A program made the position numbers and the translations under genes. The notes beneath the pieces were generated by a model that saw only the letters and a list, made by a program, of their open reading frames with translations, was not told where the DNA came from and did not search any database. From positions 62,001-126,000 of the forward strand of contig JASTVH010000009.1 of assembly GCA_042862465.1 (NCBI GenBank): a stretch of 64,000 bases of DNA. The letters run 5' to 3'. Below are positions 1-8,738 of this stretch, one piece after another (the first letter of the stretch is position 1; every line of letters starts with the position of its first letter). Source of the DNA: JASTVH01 sp042862465. GTDB lineage: Bacteria > Pseudomonadota > Gammaproteobacteria > Pseudomonadales > Oleiphilaceae.

Positions 1-467
1 TAGATCGAGACCTCCCGCTCCCCACTCACCTCACGAACCCGCTGCAGGGCCGCCGGCATCCATTCCAGCACGTAGGTTTCCAAGGAAAGATCGCTATGGT
101 CTGCCGTCACCTCGCCCCAGTCGATGAGGTAGACGTCGAAGCCACGGGCGAGGAAATAGCGCACCAGGGAGCGCTGGGGCAACAGATCAAAGATCATGGC
201 GGTGGCGGCAAGGGGCGGCACCAGAACCACCGGAGTGCGATGGCGCTTGCGCTGGACGGGAATCACCCTGTCCCCGACCTGGATCTCGTCTTCCTCCAGG
301 GGCAGGTAATGCCGCACGCTCATGATGCGGTCTTCGTAGATAACGTCGTAGGGGGTCTGATTGGAGACGATGAAATTCTCCGTGAACAGCCGCCGCTCGA
401 TGGCATTGATCACGAACCAGAATGCTTTCTCCGTGAGACCGGGCTGGGTCGAGGTTGCCTGGGCCAC
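1..467 (-). CDS. PHA-synthase-like alpha/beta hydrolase (N-terminal part, cut by window edge)
   Basis: The first 155 residues of a protein that runs off the left edge. Translating the minus strand from the GTG at 467 gives an open frame with a good SD (GAAGGAG, 6 nt spacing). It contains RTPVVLVPPLAAT followed by ARGFDVYLIDWGE, which resembles the beta-strand and Asp-Trp-Gly region of the PhaC/poly(3-hydroxyalkanoate) synthase family (COG3243). The nucleophile (lipase-like box with Cys or Ser) would lie beyond the edge, so polymerase versus esterase activity cannot be decided. Family membership is fairly safe; a true PHA synthase role is inference. Confidence 0.72.
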   Translation of the reverse strand, partial: MAQATSTQPGLTEKAFWFVINAIERRLFTENFIVSNQTPYDVIYEDRIMSVRHYLPLEEDEIQVGDRVIPVQRKRHRTPVVLVPPLAATAMIFDLLPQRSLVRYFLARGFDVYLIDWGEVTADHSDLSLETYVLEWMPAALQRVREVSGEREVSI

Positions 468-576
468 AACGTACTCCTTCTCTTACGCTAACCAGGCCCC
501 GATTCTAGGGGAGAGGAGGCGGCGGGGCCATGACCATAGCGCTCAGGGTGGGTGGTAATTTCGGCATTTGGTGTGA

Positions 577-637
577 ACGTTGGACGTTGGACGTTCGCAG
601 GATCCCGCAGTGTCATGAAACGTCAAACGTCCAACGT
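577..637. repeat. Heptamer-built inverted repeat between tas and the PhaC-like gene
   Basis: The heptamer ACGTTGG occurs twice in tandem followed by ACGTT (from 577). Its reverse complement AACGTCCAACGT lies at 626-637, so 12-nt arms at 577-588 and 626-637 can pair. It lies between two minus-strand genes and could form an mRNA hairpin. No T-run follows, so it is not a standard terminator. Confidence 0.6.
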
Positions 638-659
638 GAAACGCTTTCGCCTTCACTCC

Positions 660-1703
660 CTATGGACAGGGATAGGTATAAATCCGGTGAATATCTTCAA
701 TCTCTGCCAACACATTCTCCGGCAAACGGATACTGGCACTGGTGATGTTCTCTTTCAGCTGTTCCATCCCCGTGGCACCAATGATGTTGCTGGTGAGAAA
801 ACCGCGGCTGTTGACGTAGGCCAGGGCCAGCTGCACCGGGGTCATGCCATGGTCGTGGGCCAGGTCCACGTAGGCGCGTGTGGCATGCTCGGCGTGGGCC
901 GAGGTATAGCGGGTGAAGCGGGAGAAAAGTGTCAGACGGGCGTCTGATGGGCGCTGGCCATCCAGGTATTTGCCGCTCAGCACCCCAAAGGCCAGTGGCG
1001 AATAGGCCAGCAGTCCCATCTGTTCGCGGTGGGCGATCTCCGCCAGCCCGACCTCGAAGGATCGGTTGAGCAGATTGTATGGGTTCTGAATCGACACCGG
1101 CCGCGGCCAGCCGTGCTTCTCCGCCAGCTGCAGATAGCGCATGGCGCCCCAGGGCGTTTCGTTGGACAGGCCAATGGCGCGTACCTTGCCTTCCCGGACC
1201 AGTTCGTCGAGCGCCTCCAGGGTGTCCTCCAGAGGTACCACATCGCTCTCGTCTGCGGCGGGTTCATAGCCCAGGGAGCCGAAGAAGTTGGTCTTCCTCT
1301 CCGGCCAGTGCACCTGATAGAGATCCAGATAATCCGTCTGTAGCCGCTTGAGGCTGTCCTCCACTGCCTGACGAATGTGGAGACGGTTGAGGCGTGGCCC
1401 TTCCCGCAAATAGTTCAATCCGTTGCCCGGCCCCGCTACCTTGCTGGCGATTACCAGCCTGTCGCGCTGGCCGCGAGCCTTGAGCCAGTTGCCGAGATAG
1501 GTTTCGGTCAGCCCCTGGGTGTCGGCTTTGGGCGGCACCGGATACATTTCCGCCGCGTCGATGAAATTGATGCCGGCATCCACGGCGTAATCCAGCTGCT
1601 CGAAGGCCTCGGCCTCGGTGTTCTGCTCACCCCAGGTCATGGTCCCCAAGCAGATCAGACTTACCTCGGGCCCATCAGGCCCCAAACGACGCTTTTCCAT
1701 CAT
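660..1703 (-). CDS. tas: NADP(H)-dependent aldo/keto reductase, Tas family
   Basis: A 347-aa cytoplasmic oxidoreductase expected to reduce aldehydes or ketones with NADPH. It aligns from end to end with E. coli Tas (346 aa, from memory): GTMTWGEQNTEAEAFEQLDYA near the N terminus and a C terminus ending IYTYPCP. The AKR catalytic tetrad is present: Asp49, Tyr54, Lys88 and His132. Two adjacent ATGs (1703 and 1700) could serve as start. The physiological substrate of Tas is unknown; in E. coli the gene suppressed tyrosine auxotrophy under starvation. It stands alone, divergent from the glycosyltransferase gene. Confidence 0.9.
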   Translation of the reverse strand: MMEKRRLGPDGPEVSLICLGTMTWGEQNTEAEAFEQLDYAVDAGINFIDAAEMYPVPPKADTQGLTETYLGNWLKARGQRDRLVIASKVAGPGNGLNYLREGPRLNRLHIRQAVEDSLKRLQTDYLDLYQVHWPERKTNFFGSLGYEPAADESDVVPLEDTLEALDELVREGKVRAIGLSNETPWGAMRYLQLAEKHGWPRPVSIQNPYNLLNRSFEVGLAEIAHREQMGLLAYSPLAFGVLSGKYLDGQRPSDARLTLFSRFTRYTSAHAEHATRAYVDLAHDHGMTPVQLALAYVNSRGFLTSNIIGATGMEQLKENITSASIRLPENVLAEIEDIHRIYTYPCP

Positions 1704-1850
1704 TCTTCCTCTTTCGCTGGATTCGAATGCACCACTACCGCGACTCTGTTTGCGCCCTACCCGGTTCTGCTGTCAAGAGAACGTCACTGCAATGTCAGCG
1801 TTCTGTCATGGCAGACAATCACAGTGATAGTGAAGACATGCAGCATTGGG

Positions 1851-3044
1851 GTGACTGTGGGACAGCACATTGCAATCGTTACGGAAACCTTTCCGCCGGA
1901 GATCAACGGTGTCGCCAATACCCTACGTCATATTTGCCAGGGGCTGAAGCACCGGGGCCACCGGGTATCGGTGGTCCGCCCCCGACAGCAACAGGAGGCA
2001 CAGATTGCCATTCGCGAGCCCTTGCTGGCGAAGTGCGATCAGACGGTCGTCACCGGCCTGCCGTTGCCCGGCTATCCGGACCTGCGATTTGGCCTCCCGG
2101 CCGGCAGCCGACTGCGTCGCCTGTGGCAAAGCGACCGCCCCGATGCGCTGTACATCGCCACCGAAGGGCCGCTCGGCTGGTCCGCCCAGGCTACCGCCCG
2201 CAAACTCAGGATCCCGGTCTGCTCCGGTTTTCACACCAACTTCCAGACCTACAGCCAGTTCTACAATGCCGGCTTCCTGGAACGGATCATCACCGCCTAT
2301 TTACGTGCCTTCCATAACCGCACCGGTCGTACTCTGGTGCCTACAGACCTGATGCGCCGGCGCCTGCAGTCCATCGGCATCAGCAACGCCCGGGTCTGGA
2401 GCCGGGGCGTGGATTGCGACCTGTTCTCGCCGGACAAGCGCTGTGACCAGCTGCGCCGTCAGTGGGGTTTGAGCGCGGGTGACCGGGCTGTGCTCTACGT
2501 CGGCCGCCTGGCACCGGAGAAAAACCTCTGGCAGGCGGTAAACACCTTCGAACGCATTCGACGGATTCACCCCCGCAGCCGATTCATTCTGGTGGGTGAC
2601 GGGCCTTTGCGACGGCGCCTGAGTGAGCGTCACCCGGACTACCTGTTCTGCGGTATGCAGCAGGGTGAAGCCCTGGCCCAGCACTTTGCCTCGGGGGACC
2701 TGTTCCTTTTCCCGAGCAAGACCGACACTTTCGGCAACGTGGTGACTGAAGCCCTGGCCAGTGGACTCGGTGTGGTGGCCTTCGACGATGCCGCCGCCAG
2801 TGAGCACATTCAGCACAAGGTCAACGGGATGAAGGTGGACCTGGCAGACGATGAAAGCTTCACCGCCTCGGCCCTGCAAATGCTCGACCAACCCTCGCTG
2901 CTGCGCCAGATCCGCCTCGCCGCTCGACGCAAGGCCTTGTCGCTGCACTGGGACACGTTAATCGAAGCCTTCGAAAACTGGGTCCTCACTACGAGCCCCA
3001 AGGAGCCTCGCCATGCCATCAAGCAAAGCTACCCGATTGTTTGA
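1851..3044 (+). CDS. Glycosyltransferase family 4 (GT-B), probably glycolipid-forming
   Basis: A roughly 397-aa retaining GT-B glycosyltransferase. The N-terminal domain begins HIAIVTETFPPEINGVANTL. The C-terminal nucleotide-sugar domain has VLYVGRLAPEKN and, near residue 286, FPSKTDTFGNVVTEALASG, the GT4 E-x7-E-type donor-binding region. The frame stays open upstream to 1377, but homology begins just after GTG codons at 1851 and 1857, so I place the start at 1851 with a weak SD; the exact codon is uncertain. It overlaps the next gene (PAP2 phosphatase) by 32 nt, so the two are co-translated. Resemblance to SqdX/MgtA-like enzymes suggests transfer to diacylglycerol; this is inference. Confidence 0.85.
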   Translation: MTVGQHIAIVTETFPPEINGVANTLRHICQGLKHRGHRVSVVRPRQQQEAQIAIREPLLAKCDQTVVTGLPLPGYPDLRFGLPAGSRLRRLWQSDRPDALYIATEGPLGWSAQATARKLRIPVCSGFHTNFQTYSQFYNAGFLERIITAYLRAFHNRTGRTLVPTDLMRRRLQSIGISNARVWSRGVDCDLFSPDKRCDQLRRQWGLSAGDRAVLYVGRLAPEKNLWQAVNTFERIRRIHPRSRFILVGDGPLRRRLSERHPDYLFCGMQQGEALAQHFASGDLFLFPSKTDTFGNVVTEALASGLGVVAFDDAAASEHIQHKVNGMKVDLADDESFTASALQMLDQPSLLRQIRLAARRKALSLHWDTLIEAFENWVLTTSPKEPRHAIKQSYPIV

Positions 3045-3579
3045 TCGTGTTGACCGTCTGGAATACCAGCTGTGCCAGCAGGTGAACTCGACCCTGCGCT
3101 TTCGTCCGGTCCACGGTTATTTTGCCCTGGTCAGCCGCCTGGGCGATGGCTGGTTCTGGTACGCCCAGATCCTGACGCTCCCCTTCCTCGGCATGCCCCG
3201 GGGTTTGCCTCTGGCCCTCACGCTCACGGCAACCGGGGCGGCCGGCTCGCTACTCTATAAGGTGCTGAAACAGTATCTGGTCCGGGAACGTCCCTTCATC
3301 TCATTTCCCGCCATCCACTGTGGCACACCGCCGCTGGATCGCTACAGTTTCCCGTCTGGACACAGCCTCCATGCCGTGGCTTTCACTACGGTACTGGCCC
3401 TCACGATGCCGGTTCTGGCGCTCGGCATCCTGCCCTTCACCCTGAGCGTGATGGGATCACGCATTGTGCTGGGTCTGCACTACCCCACCGATGTGCTGGC
3501 CGGCGCCATGATCGGAATGGTGCTGGGGCTGTTGTCCGATGCCTGCCTGCTGCCGGAACTGGTGACGGCGCTCGGCTGA
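3013..3579 (+). CDS. PAP2-family membrane phosphatase
   Basis: A 188-aa integral membrane phosphatase of the type-2 phosphatidic acid phosphatase family. All three signature motifs are present: K-x6-RP (Lys86, Arg93-Pro94), PSGH (114-117) and SR-x5-H-x3-D (149-160), the last His being the usual phospho-acceptor. Hydrophobic stretches at about 50-85 and 120-175 form membrane helices. The ATG at 3013 has SD AAGGAG and lies within the 3' end of the glycosyltransferase gene, so both act together. A likely role is dephosphorylation of phosphatidic acid or an isoprenyl/lipid phosphate to supply the glycosyltransferase with acceptor lipid; the substrate is inferred. Confidence 0.88.
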   Translation: MPSSKATRLFDRVDRLEYQLCQQVNSTLRFRPVHGYFALVSRLGDGWFWYAQILTLPFLGMPRGLPLALTLTATGAAGSLLYKVLKQYLVRERPFISFPAIHCGTPPLDRYSFPSGHSLHAVAFTTVLALTMPVLALGILPFTLSVMGSRIVLGLHYPTDVLAGAMIGMVLGLLSDACLLPELVTALG

Positions 3580-3584
3580 TCCAG

Positions 3585-4661
3585 TTACTCAAACAGACGC
3601 AACTGGGTCGCCGGGGCGCCGATTTCCCGGAACCGCACCCCGATACCCAATAGCCGCACTTCGCGATCACTCTCACGTTGCTCATACAGGGCCTGAAGCA
3701 ACGGCTGAAACGCCTCCGGGGCCAGTGACTCGCGCGGCTGCAGCACCCGCTCCTGAGTCTGGGTGGTAAAGTCGGCAAAGCGGATCTTGACGAAGACCTT
3801 GTGGAACGGCTTGTCGTCTTCATAACGTTGCAGCCGCCCCTGGAGGTTGTCCCACAGCTTGGCGAGCACCGCCTCGCAGGCCGCCAGACTGGGCAGATTC
3901 TGCTCGAAGGTGCGCTCGACACTCACAGATTTACGCTCCCGGCTCACTTTCACCGCCCGCTCGTCTTCCCCCCAGGCCAGTTGGGAAAGCCGGTAACCCT
4001 GTTTGCCGAAACGTTCGACCAGCTTCATGCGATCCTGATTGCGCAGATCGCCGCAGGTCCTGATGCCCATTTCATGGAGTTTACCGGCCGTCACCTGCCC
4101 CACCCCGTGCAGCGCCTCCACGGGCAGATCCTGAACAAAGTGGTCCACCTCCGCCGGCGTGATGACGAACAGGCCGTCGGGTTTGCGCCAGTCGCTGGCG
4201 ATCTTGGCGAGAAACTTGTTGGGGGCCACACCGGCTGACACCGTGATGCCAACCTCGTCACGCACCCGCTGGCGAATCTCCTGGGCAATCAACGTCGCAC
4301 TGCCCTGACACTGGGTGCTGTGGGACACATCGAGATAGGCCTCGTCCAGCGACAGCGGCTCCACCAGCTCGGTGTAGCTTTTGAAAATGGCCATGACCTG
4401 CTGCGAGACGGCCTTGTAGCGCGGCATGTCCGTGGGGACTGTCACCAGATCCGGGCACAGCCGGCGGGCCTCCCCCATGGGCATGGCCGAACGCACCCCA
4501 AACTGCCGGGCACGGTAATTACAGGTGGCTACCACGCCGCGACCACCGGTACCACCCACCGCGAGCGGCACACTGCGCAGCGACGGATCGTCCCGCATTT
4601 CCACTGCGGCATAGAAACAATCGCAATCACAATGGATAATCTTGCGCCTGGGCGACTCCAC
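3585..4661 (-). CDS. dinB: DNA polymerase IV (Y-family translesion polymerase)
   Basis: An error-prone Y-family polymerase that extends past lesions, loaded through the sliding clamp. HCDCDCFYAAVEMRD supplies the first catalytic Asp and the Tyr steric gate, and LSLDEAYLDVS the second acidic pair. The protein ends ATQLRLFE, a C-terminal clamp-binding motif of the QLxLF type. The longest frame starts at ATG 4679 (364 aa), but that ATG lies inside a perfect LexA box and a likely -10 element. The GTG at 4661 is preceded by GTGAGG at suitable spacing and lies just before the conserved RRKIIH, so I prefer it (358 aa). SOS control by LexA is expected. Confidence 0.93.
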   Translation of the reverse strand: MESPRRKIIHCDCDCFYAAVEMRDDPSLRSVPLAVGGTGGRGVVATCNYRARQFGVRSAMPMGEARRLCPDLVTVPTDMPRYKAVSQQVMAIFKSYTELVEPLSLDEAYLDVSHSTQCQGSATLIAQEIRQRVRDEVGITVSAGVAPNKFLAKIASDWRKPDGLFVITPAEVDHFVQDLPVEALHGVGQVTAGKLHEMGIRTCGDLRNQDRMKLVERFGKQGYRLSQLAWGEDERAVKVSRERKSVSVERTFEQNLPSLAACEAVLAKLWDNLQGRLQRYEDDKPFHKVFVKIRFADFTTQTQERVLQPRESLAPEAFQPLLQALYEQRESDREVRLLGIGVRFREIGAPATQLRLFE

Positions 4662-4671
4662 AAAAGCCTCA

Positions 4672-4687
4672 CTGTACATTCATACAG
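4672..4687. promoter_or_regulatory. LexA (SOS) operator
   Basis: Perfect CTGT-N8-ACAG palindrome (CTGTACATTCATACAG on the plus strand). Read toward dinB, a -35-like TTGCCG and a -10-like TATGAA about 15 nt later overlap the box, the classical arrangement for LexA repression. It sits in the intergenic region shared with minC, about 100 nt upstream of the minC start. Confidence 0.85.
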
Positions 4688-4779
4688 ACTTGTATCTTAC
4701 GGCAACATCCCGAGAATGTCAGGAAGTTCAGAGGCCGCCCCAGGGAACACCAGGCCATCCACCAACCCGAGGAAACTCA

Positions 4780-5565
4780 ATGATCCAGTCCGCAGCCTCC
4801 GAGCCGCAACAAGAGGCTCCCTGCTTCAACCTGAAAGGCGGCATGGTGCCCATGACCGTCCTGGAACTGCACTTTTTCGACAGCAATGCCTTCGAACAGG
4901 CACTTCAGGACAAGATTCGCCAGGCTCCGGGCTTTTTCAAGGATTTGCCTATCCTGATCGGACTGGAACATTACCAGGGCCCCGCCGCGGAACTGGATTT
5001 CTTCAAGCTGATCGGCATCTGTCGGCAACACAACATCCACGTGGTGGCAGTGCGCGGCGGTGACGACGACCTGCGCCGCCTGGCCCGTAACGCCGCCCTG
5101 GCCTGGCTCCCGCCGGACACCGGGCGCCCCAGCCGGCCCAAGACCGAAAGGACTGAAGAGTCCCAGGAGGCCGAAGCCCCACAGCCGGAGGCCGAACCGG
5201 TCGCAGAAACGCAGGCGGCCCAACCGGAAACGGGCACCCCGGGCAAGATCGTGACCCAGCCGGTACGCTCCGGCCAGCAGGTGTATGCCCCGGATGGCGA
5301 CCTGATCATTCTCGCACCGGTCAGCGCCGGCGCTGAAGTGCTGGCTGCAGGCAATATCCACGTTTATGGCCCTCTGCGCGGACGTGCACTCGCTGGCATC
5401 TATGGCGACAGCCGGGCACGGATTTTTTGCCAGTCCCTCGAGGCGGAGCTTGTCTCCGTGGCTGGACAATATAAAATCTCCGAAGATCTTCAGGAGAACT
5501 GCTGGAAGCAGACCGTACAAGTTCAACTCAAGGACGATGTGCTGGTAGTGTCACCTTTGGTTTAA
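4780..5565 (+). CDS. minC: Septum site-determining protein MinC
   Basis: A 261-aa FtsZ inhibitor that blocks division away from midcell. The N-terminal domain (about 1-110) begins CFNLKGGMVPMTVLEL. A Glu/Pro-rich linker (about 122-160) follows. The C-terminal beta-helix domain contains RSGQQVYAPDGDLIIL and AGNIHVYGPLRGRALAG, the hallmark MinC dimerisation and MinD-binding segment. The ATG at 4780 has SD GAGGAA; the frame is open upstream to 4642 but conservation starts here. It is the first gene of minCDE. The shared intergenic region carries the LexA box of divergent dinB, so damage-dependent readout of minC is possible but unproven. Confidence 0.95.
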   Translation: MIQSAASEPQQEAPCFNLKGGMVPMTVLELHFFDSNAFEQALQDKIRQAPGFFKDLPILIGLEHYQGPAAELDFFKLIGICRQHNIHVVAVRGGDDDLRRLARNAALAWLPPDTGRPSRPKTERTEESQEAEAPQPEAEPVAETQAAQPETGTPGKIVTQPVRSGQQVYAPDGDLIILAPVSAGAEVLAAGNIHVYGPLRGRALAGIYGDSRARIFCQSLEAELVSVAGQYKISEDLQENCWKQTVQVQLKDDVLVVSPLV

Positions 5566-5647
5566 GAGGCGCTTTAGACTGATCGCCTCCGGCGGCAGCT
5601 TTCACAGCACAGTTTCATTCATCTTACAGGCATACGGGACAAAGACA

Positions 5648-6457
5648 TTGGCTAAGATCATCGTAGTCACCTCAGGCAAGGGTGGTGTCGGCAAGACCAC
5701 CACCAGCGCTTCGATCAGCAGTGGTCTGGCAAAACGCGGTCACAAGACCGTGGTTATCGATTTCGACGTGGGGCTGCGTAACCTCGACCTGATCATGAAC
5801 TGCGAACGCCGCGTGGTTTACGACTTCGTCAACGTCATCCAGGGCGAAGCATCCATCAAGCAGGCGCTGATCAAGGACAAGCGGGTACCCGAGCTGTTCA
5901 TCCTTCCGGCCTCTCAGACCCGGGACAAGGAAGCCCTGACCAAGGACGGGGTTGAGCGGGTCCTCAACGAGCTGTCCGAATCCTTCGACTACATCATCTG
6001 CGACTCCCCGGCAGGTATCGAGCACGGCGCCCTGATGGCCATGTACTACGCCGACGAAGCCATCGTGGTCACCAACCCGGAAGTGTCGTCGGTGCGAGAC
6101 TCCGACCGCATCCTGGGCATCCTGCAGAGCAAGTCCCGGCGAGTGGAAATGGATCAGGAACCCGTTCGGGAACACCTGCTCCTGACACGCTATAGCCCGG
6201 AACGGGTGGAAAAGGGCGAAATGCTCTCAGTGGAAGACGTCAAGGAAATCCTTTCCATTGATCTGCTGGGGGTGATCCCCGAGTCCCAGTCCGTGCTGAA
6301 TGCCTCCAACCAGGGCGTGCCGGTGATTCTCGAGTCTGAGACCGACGCGGGTCAGGCTTACGAGGATGCTGTCGCACGGCTGCTGGGTGAAGACCGCGAG
6401 CTGCGCTTTCTCACGCAAGAGAAAAAAGGCTTCCTGAAGCGCATGTTCGGAGGGTGA
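5648..6457 (+). CDS. minD: Septum site-determining ATPase MinD
   Basis: A 269-aa membrane-binding ParA-type ATPase that recruits MinC and oscillates with MinE. The deviant Walker A motif SGKGGVGKTT begins near residue 9, and IDFDVGLRNLD follows. The C terminus GFLKRMFGG is the amphipathic membrane-targeting helix. The start is TTG at 5648 with only a weak SD, chosen because MAKIIVVTSGKGG aligns with E. coli MinD from its first residue. The gene lies 82 nt after minC, and its stop adjoins minE. Confidence 0.96.
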   Translation: MAKIIVVTSGKGGVGKTTTSASISSGLAKRGHKTVVIDFDVGLRNLDLIMNCERRVVYDFVNVIQGEASIKQALIKDKRVPELFILPASQTRDKEALTKDGVERVLNELSESFDYIICDSPAGIEHGALMAMYYADEAIVVTNPEVSSVRDSDRILGILQSKSRRVEMDQEPVREHLLLTRYSPERVEKGEMLSVEDVKEILSIDLLGVIPESQSVLNASNQGVPVILESETDAGQAYEDAVARLLGEDRELRFLTQEKKGFLKRMFGG

Positions 6458-6462
6458 TCGGT

Positions 6463-6723
6463 ATGAGTTTTTGGGATTATTTTCGCAGCAAGAAGAACAC
6501 CTCCGCGTCCGTGGCCAAAGAGCGGCTGCAGATCATCGTGGCCCACGAGCGCACACGCCGCGACATGCCGGATTACCTGCCACAGCTGGAACAGGAACTG
6601 CTTGACGTGATCCGCAAGTACGTGGCGATTCAGGACGATCAGATTCAGGTGCAGCTGGACAAGAACGACAGCTGTTCAGTGCTGGAACTGAACGTGACGC
6701 TGCCGGAGGAGCAACAGCAGTAA
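6463..6723 (+). CDS. minE: Cell division topological specificity factor MinE
   Basis: An 86-aa protein that stimulates MinD ATPase and drives Min oscillation. The N-terminal segment MSFWDYFRSKKNTSASVAKE and the following AKERLQIIVAHER anti-MinCD/MinD-contact helix are visible. The C-terminal part forms the topological-specificity domain. The start at ATG 6463 fits SD GGAGG (6449-6453) at 9 nt spacing; a GTG at 6454 overlaps the minD stop but would add only three residues. It is the last gene of minCDE. Confidence 0.95.
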   Translation: MSFWDYFRSKKNTSASVAKERLQIIVAHERTRRDMPDYLPQLEQELLDVIRKYVAIQDDQIQVQLDKNDSCSVLELNVTLPEEQQQ

Positions 6724-6761
6724 GCGTCGGACAGCGATTATCTGCGCCCGACTGGGATTGA

Positions 6762-7766
6762 TTACCAGCGGGCGTAGTGATCCTCCATAAAACCGGGCAG
6801 TCCGTCGACAGCCACGGTTTCTCCCCCACCGGTGGTGAGCCGGCCGTAAAAGCGCCCGTAGAATTGCCGGAAATTGGTGGCGATCAGCAGGGCGTTGGTT
6901 CGCTCGGAGCGATACCCCTCGGGTTCAAACCTCAGATCCACGCGCCCGTCGGAAGAAGTGACCACCCAGGGGCTGCTGCGATCGAATCGGTTGAACTCGA
7001 ACCGGGCCTGCCCCACCTTGTGCAGCTGACCATCCAGCCAGATGGCGTTTTCAGTCACGCCGCTCTCGTTGACTCCTGTCGCCAGGTTCAGCCCCACAGG
7101 CAAACCGTCCGCCACACCGGACAGACTGGCCCAGTTCCAGGCCGTTTCCCGACGCATAAAGCCCGCGCTCCAATCGATCGACGCTCTTTGCTCGGGCATC
7201 ACCTCGAACCGGCGGTCGCCCCACCGAATCGCCCCCTCCACGTCAAGACCGTTATCCTTCTGGGTGTAACTCCAGCCGCTGTAACCGGCGGGCGAACAGA
7301 CCCGCAAAGTGGCCTCCGGTGGCGGCACGCTGACGACGAGATCCCAATCAATATCCTTGCCATGGCGAATACGGATATGGCGCCTTCCCGCCAACGGTCG
7401 AATCGCCACCTCGGTGCGCCCCTGGCGGAACAGCGCCAGCCCCTGATCCGGCCGGTTGTCCATCTGCGTGCCCCAGCCCAGGGGCTGCAGCAGACTGTGC
7501 TCCAAGAGACGCCGCTCGACATGGTCGTACACGTAGAAAAAGGCGTTGGATAACCATTTGAGGTCAACGATGGCCACACCGGCGGTCCAGTGTTGCCCGG
7601 GTATGCCGATGAACTGGAACTGGTTGAACGCCATACGGCGACGCCAGCGACTCTGACTGCGATCCATCGGCGAACGCAAATCAAAATCCATGTAATTGAC
7701 CCGTCCGACCGGTTCCCTGAGCCAGCCAAATTGGGGGCGCCCCTGTTCGTCAATCAGTCGTTCCAA
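6762..7766 (-). CDS. DUF2804 family protein
   Basis: A 334-aa protein without signal peptide or membrane helix, rich in aromatic and beta-strand segments (for example MRRETAWNWASLSGVADGLPVG and NFRQFYGRFYG). I recognise it as the DUF2804 family, of unknown function. The start is TTG at 7766 with SD AGGAG at 9 nt; no better start is visible. It is transcribed toward minE and stands alone. Some DUF2804-like folds resemble AttH/lipocalin-type two-barrel proteins, so lipid or hydrophobic-ligand binding is conceivable, but nothing here proves it. Confidence 0.7.
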   Translation of the reverse strand: MERLIDEQGRPQFGWLREPVGRVNYMDFDLRSPMDRSQSRWRRRMAFNQFQFIGIPGQHWTAGVAIVDLKWLSNAFFYVYDHVERRLLEHSLLQPLGWGTQMDNRPDQGLALFRQGRTEVAIRPLAGRRHIRIRHGKDIDWDLVVSVPPPEATLRVCSPAGYSGWSYTQKDNGLDVEGAIRWGDRRFEVMPEQRASIDWSAGFMRRETAWNWASLSGVADGLPVGLNLATGVNESGVTENAIWLDGQLHKVGQARFEFNRFDRSSPWVVTSSDGRVDLRFEPEGYRSERTNALLIATNFRQFYGRFYGRLTTGGGETVAVDGLPGFMEDHYARW

Positions 7767-7922
7767 GATGCCAGGCTCCTGTTTTTACACCCGCTTCCTT
7801 CCACACAAAGGTCTATTATGCACAAATGCACCATGAAAAAACTGCCAAGGGCTTATCAAAACCCCGGAGGCTGAAGTGATAGACTGCGGCAGTTTTCCTG
7901 ACCCTATCTAGCAAGGACCTTC

Positions 7923-8660
7923 ATGAAGATACATTGGCGACCGTTTTTGGCAGCGTTGCTCCTCGTCGTCTCGCTGCCTGGTCTGGCGGAACTGCCCACC
8001 GACGACAGCGATTGGGAACTGCAAAAAGATGATGCGGGCATTCGCATCTACACCCGGGATGTGCCCGGCTCGGATTTTCAGGCGTTCAAGGCGGTGACCG
8101 ACCTCGACGCCCCCCTGGAAAACGTCATCGCAGTCATGGCCAACCCCAAGTCCTGCCTGGATTGGGTTCACGGCTGTATCCGTTCGGACAGTTTCGATGA
8201 CGAAAACTTCAACGACCGTTACGCCTATTCGGTCAACGACCTGCCCTGGCCGGCCCAGGACCGCGATTACGTGCTGCACATGATCACCACCTCGGATCCC
8301 GAAACCGGCGAAATCGACATGCAGCTCAACGCCGAGGGCGGCGTCCGTCCGGACAGCGAGGATTACGTCCGGGTCGATCATTCCGAAACGCTCTACCGTT
8401 TCCTGCGCAATGACGACGGCACCACGCACATGATCTGGATCCAGCACTCGGAGCCCAATGGCGCGCTGCCGAGCTGGCTGGTCAACAGTCTGGCCATGGA
8501 CCTGCCGTTCAAGTCCCTGCAGAGTCTGGAAAAACTGGCCCAGCAGCCCCGTTACCAGAATCACAAAATCCTTTATGATGAGAAAGGACACATCGTCGGC
8601 GTGGTGCTCAACAAGGATTCGGCCAGTGTGGCCAAGACCGATGAAGACGATGCCCAATAG
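7923..8660 (+). CDS. Secreted START-domain (lipid-transfer-like) protein
   Basis: A 245-aa protein with a Sec signal peptide (MKIHWRPFLAALLLVVSLPG, cleavage probably after LAE or nearby). It is followed by a START/polyketide-cyclase-type helix-grip domain: WELQKDDAGIRIYTRDVPGSDFQ, AVMANPKSCLDWVHGC and DLPWPAQDRDYVLH. START domains bind lipids in a deep pocket, so a periplasmic lipid-binding role is likely; the ligand is unknown. ATG 7923 has SD AAGGAC. The CBS-domain gene follows 78 nt downstream on the same strand, and the two may form a short operon. Confidence 0.82.
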   Translation: MKIHWRPFLAALLLVVSLPGLAELPTDDSDWELQKDDAGIRIYTRDVPGSDFQAFKAVTDLDAPLENVIAVMANPKSCLDWVHGCIRSDSFDDENFNDRYAYSVNDLPWPAQDRDYVLHMITTSDPETGEIDMQLNAEGGVRPDSEDYVRVDHSETLYRFLRNDDGTTHMIWIQHSEPNGALPSWLVNSLAMDLPFKSLQSLEKLAQQPRYQNHKILYDEKGHIVGVVLNKDSASVAKTDEDDAQ

Positions 8661-8738
8661 GCCACCCTTCCTGTCGTGTTTCGCAGGGTCGGTGCCCCAC
8701 GTCTACGAATGGACGCAACACGATAAAAGGACGCTGGC

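Noticed and set aside
1377..1850. 158-residue N-terminal extension of the glycosyltransferase
   Set aside because: It lies opposite the tas coding region and its promoter; GT4 homology starts directly after 1851.
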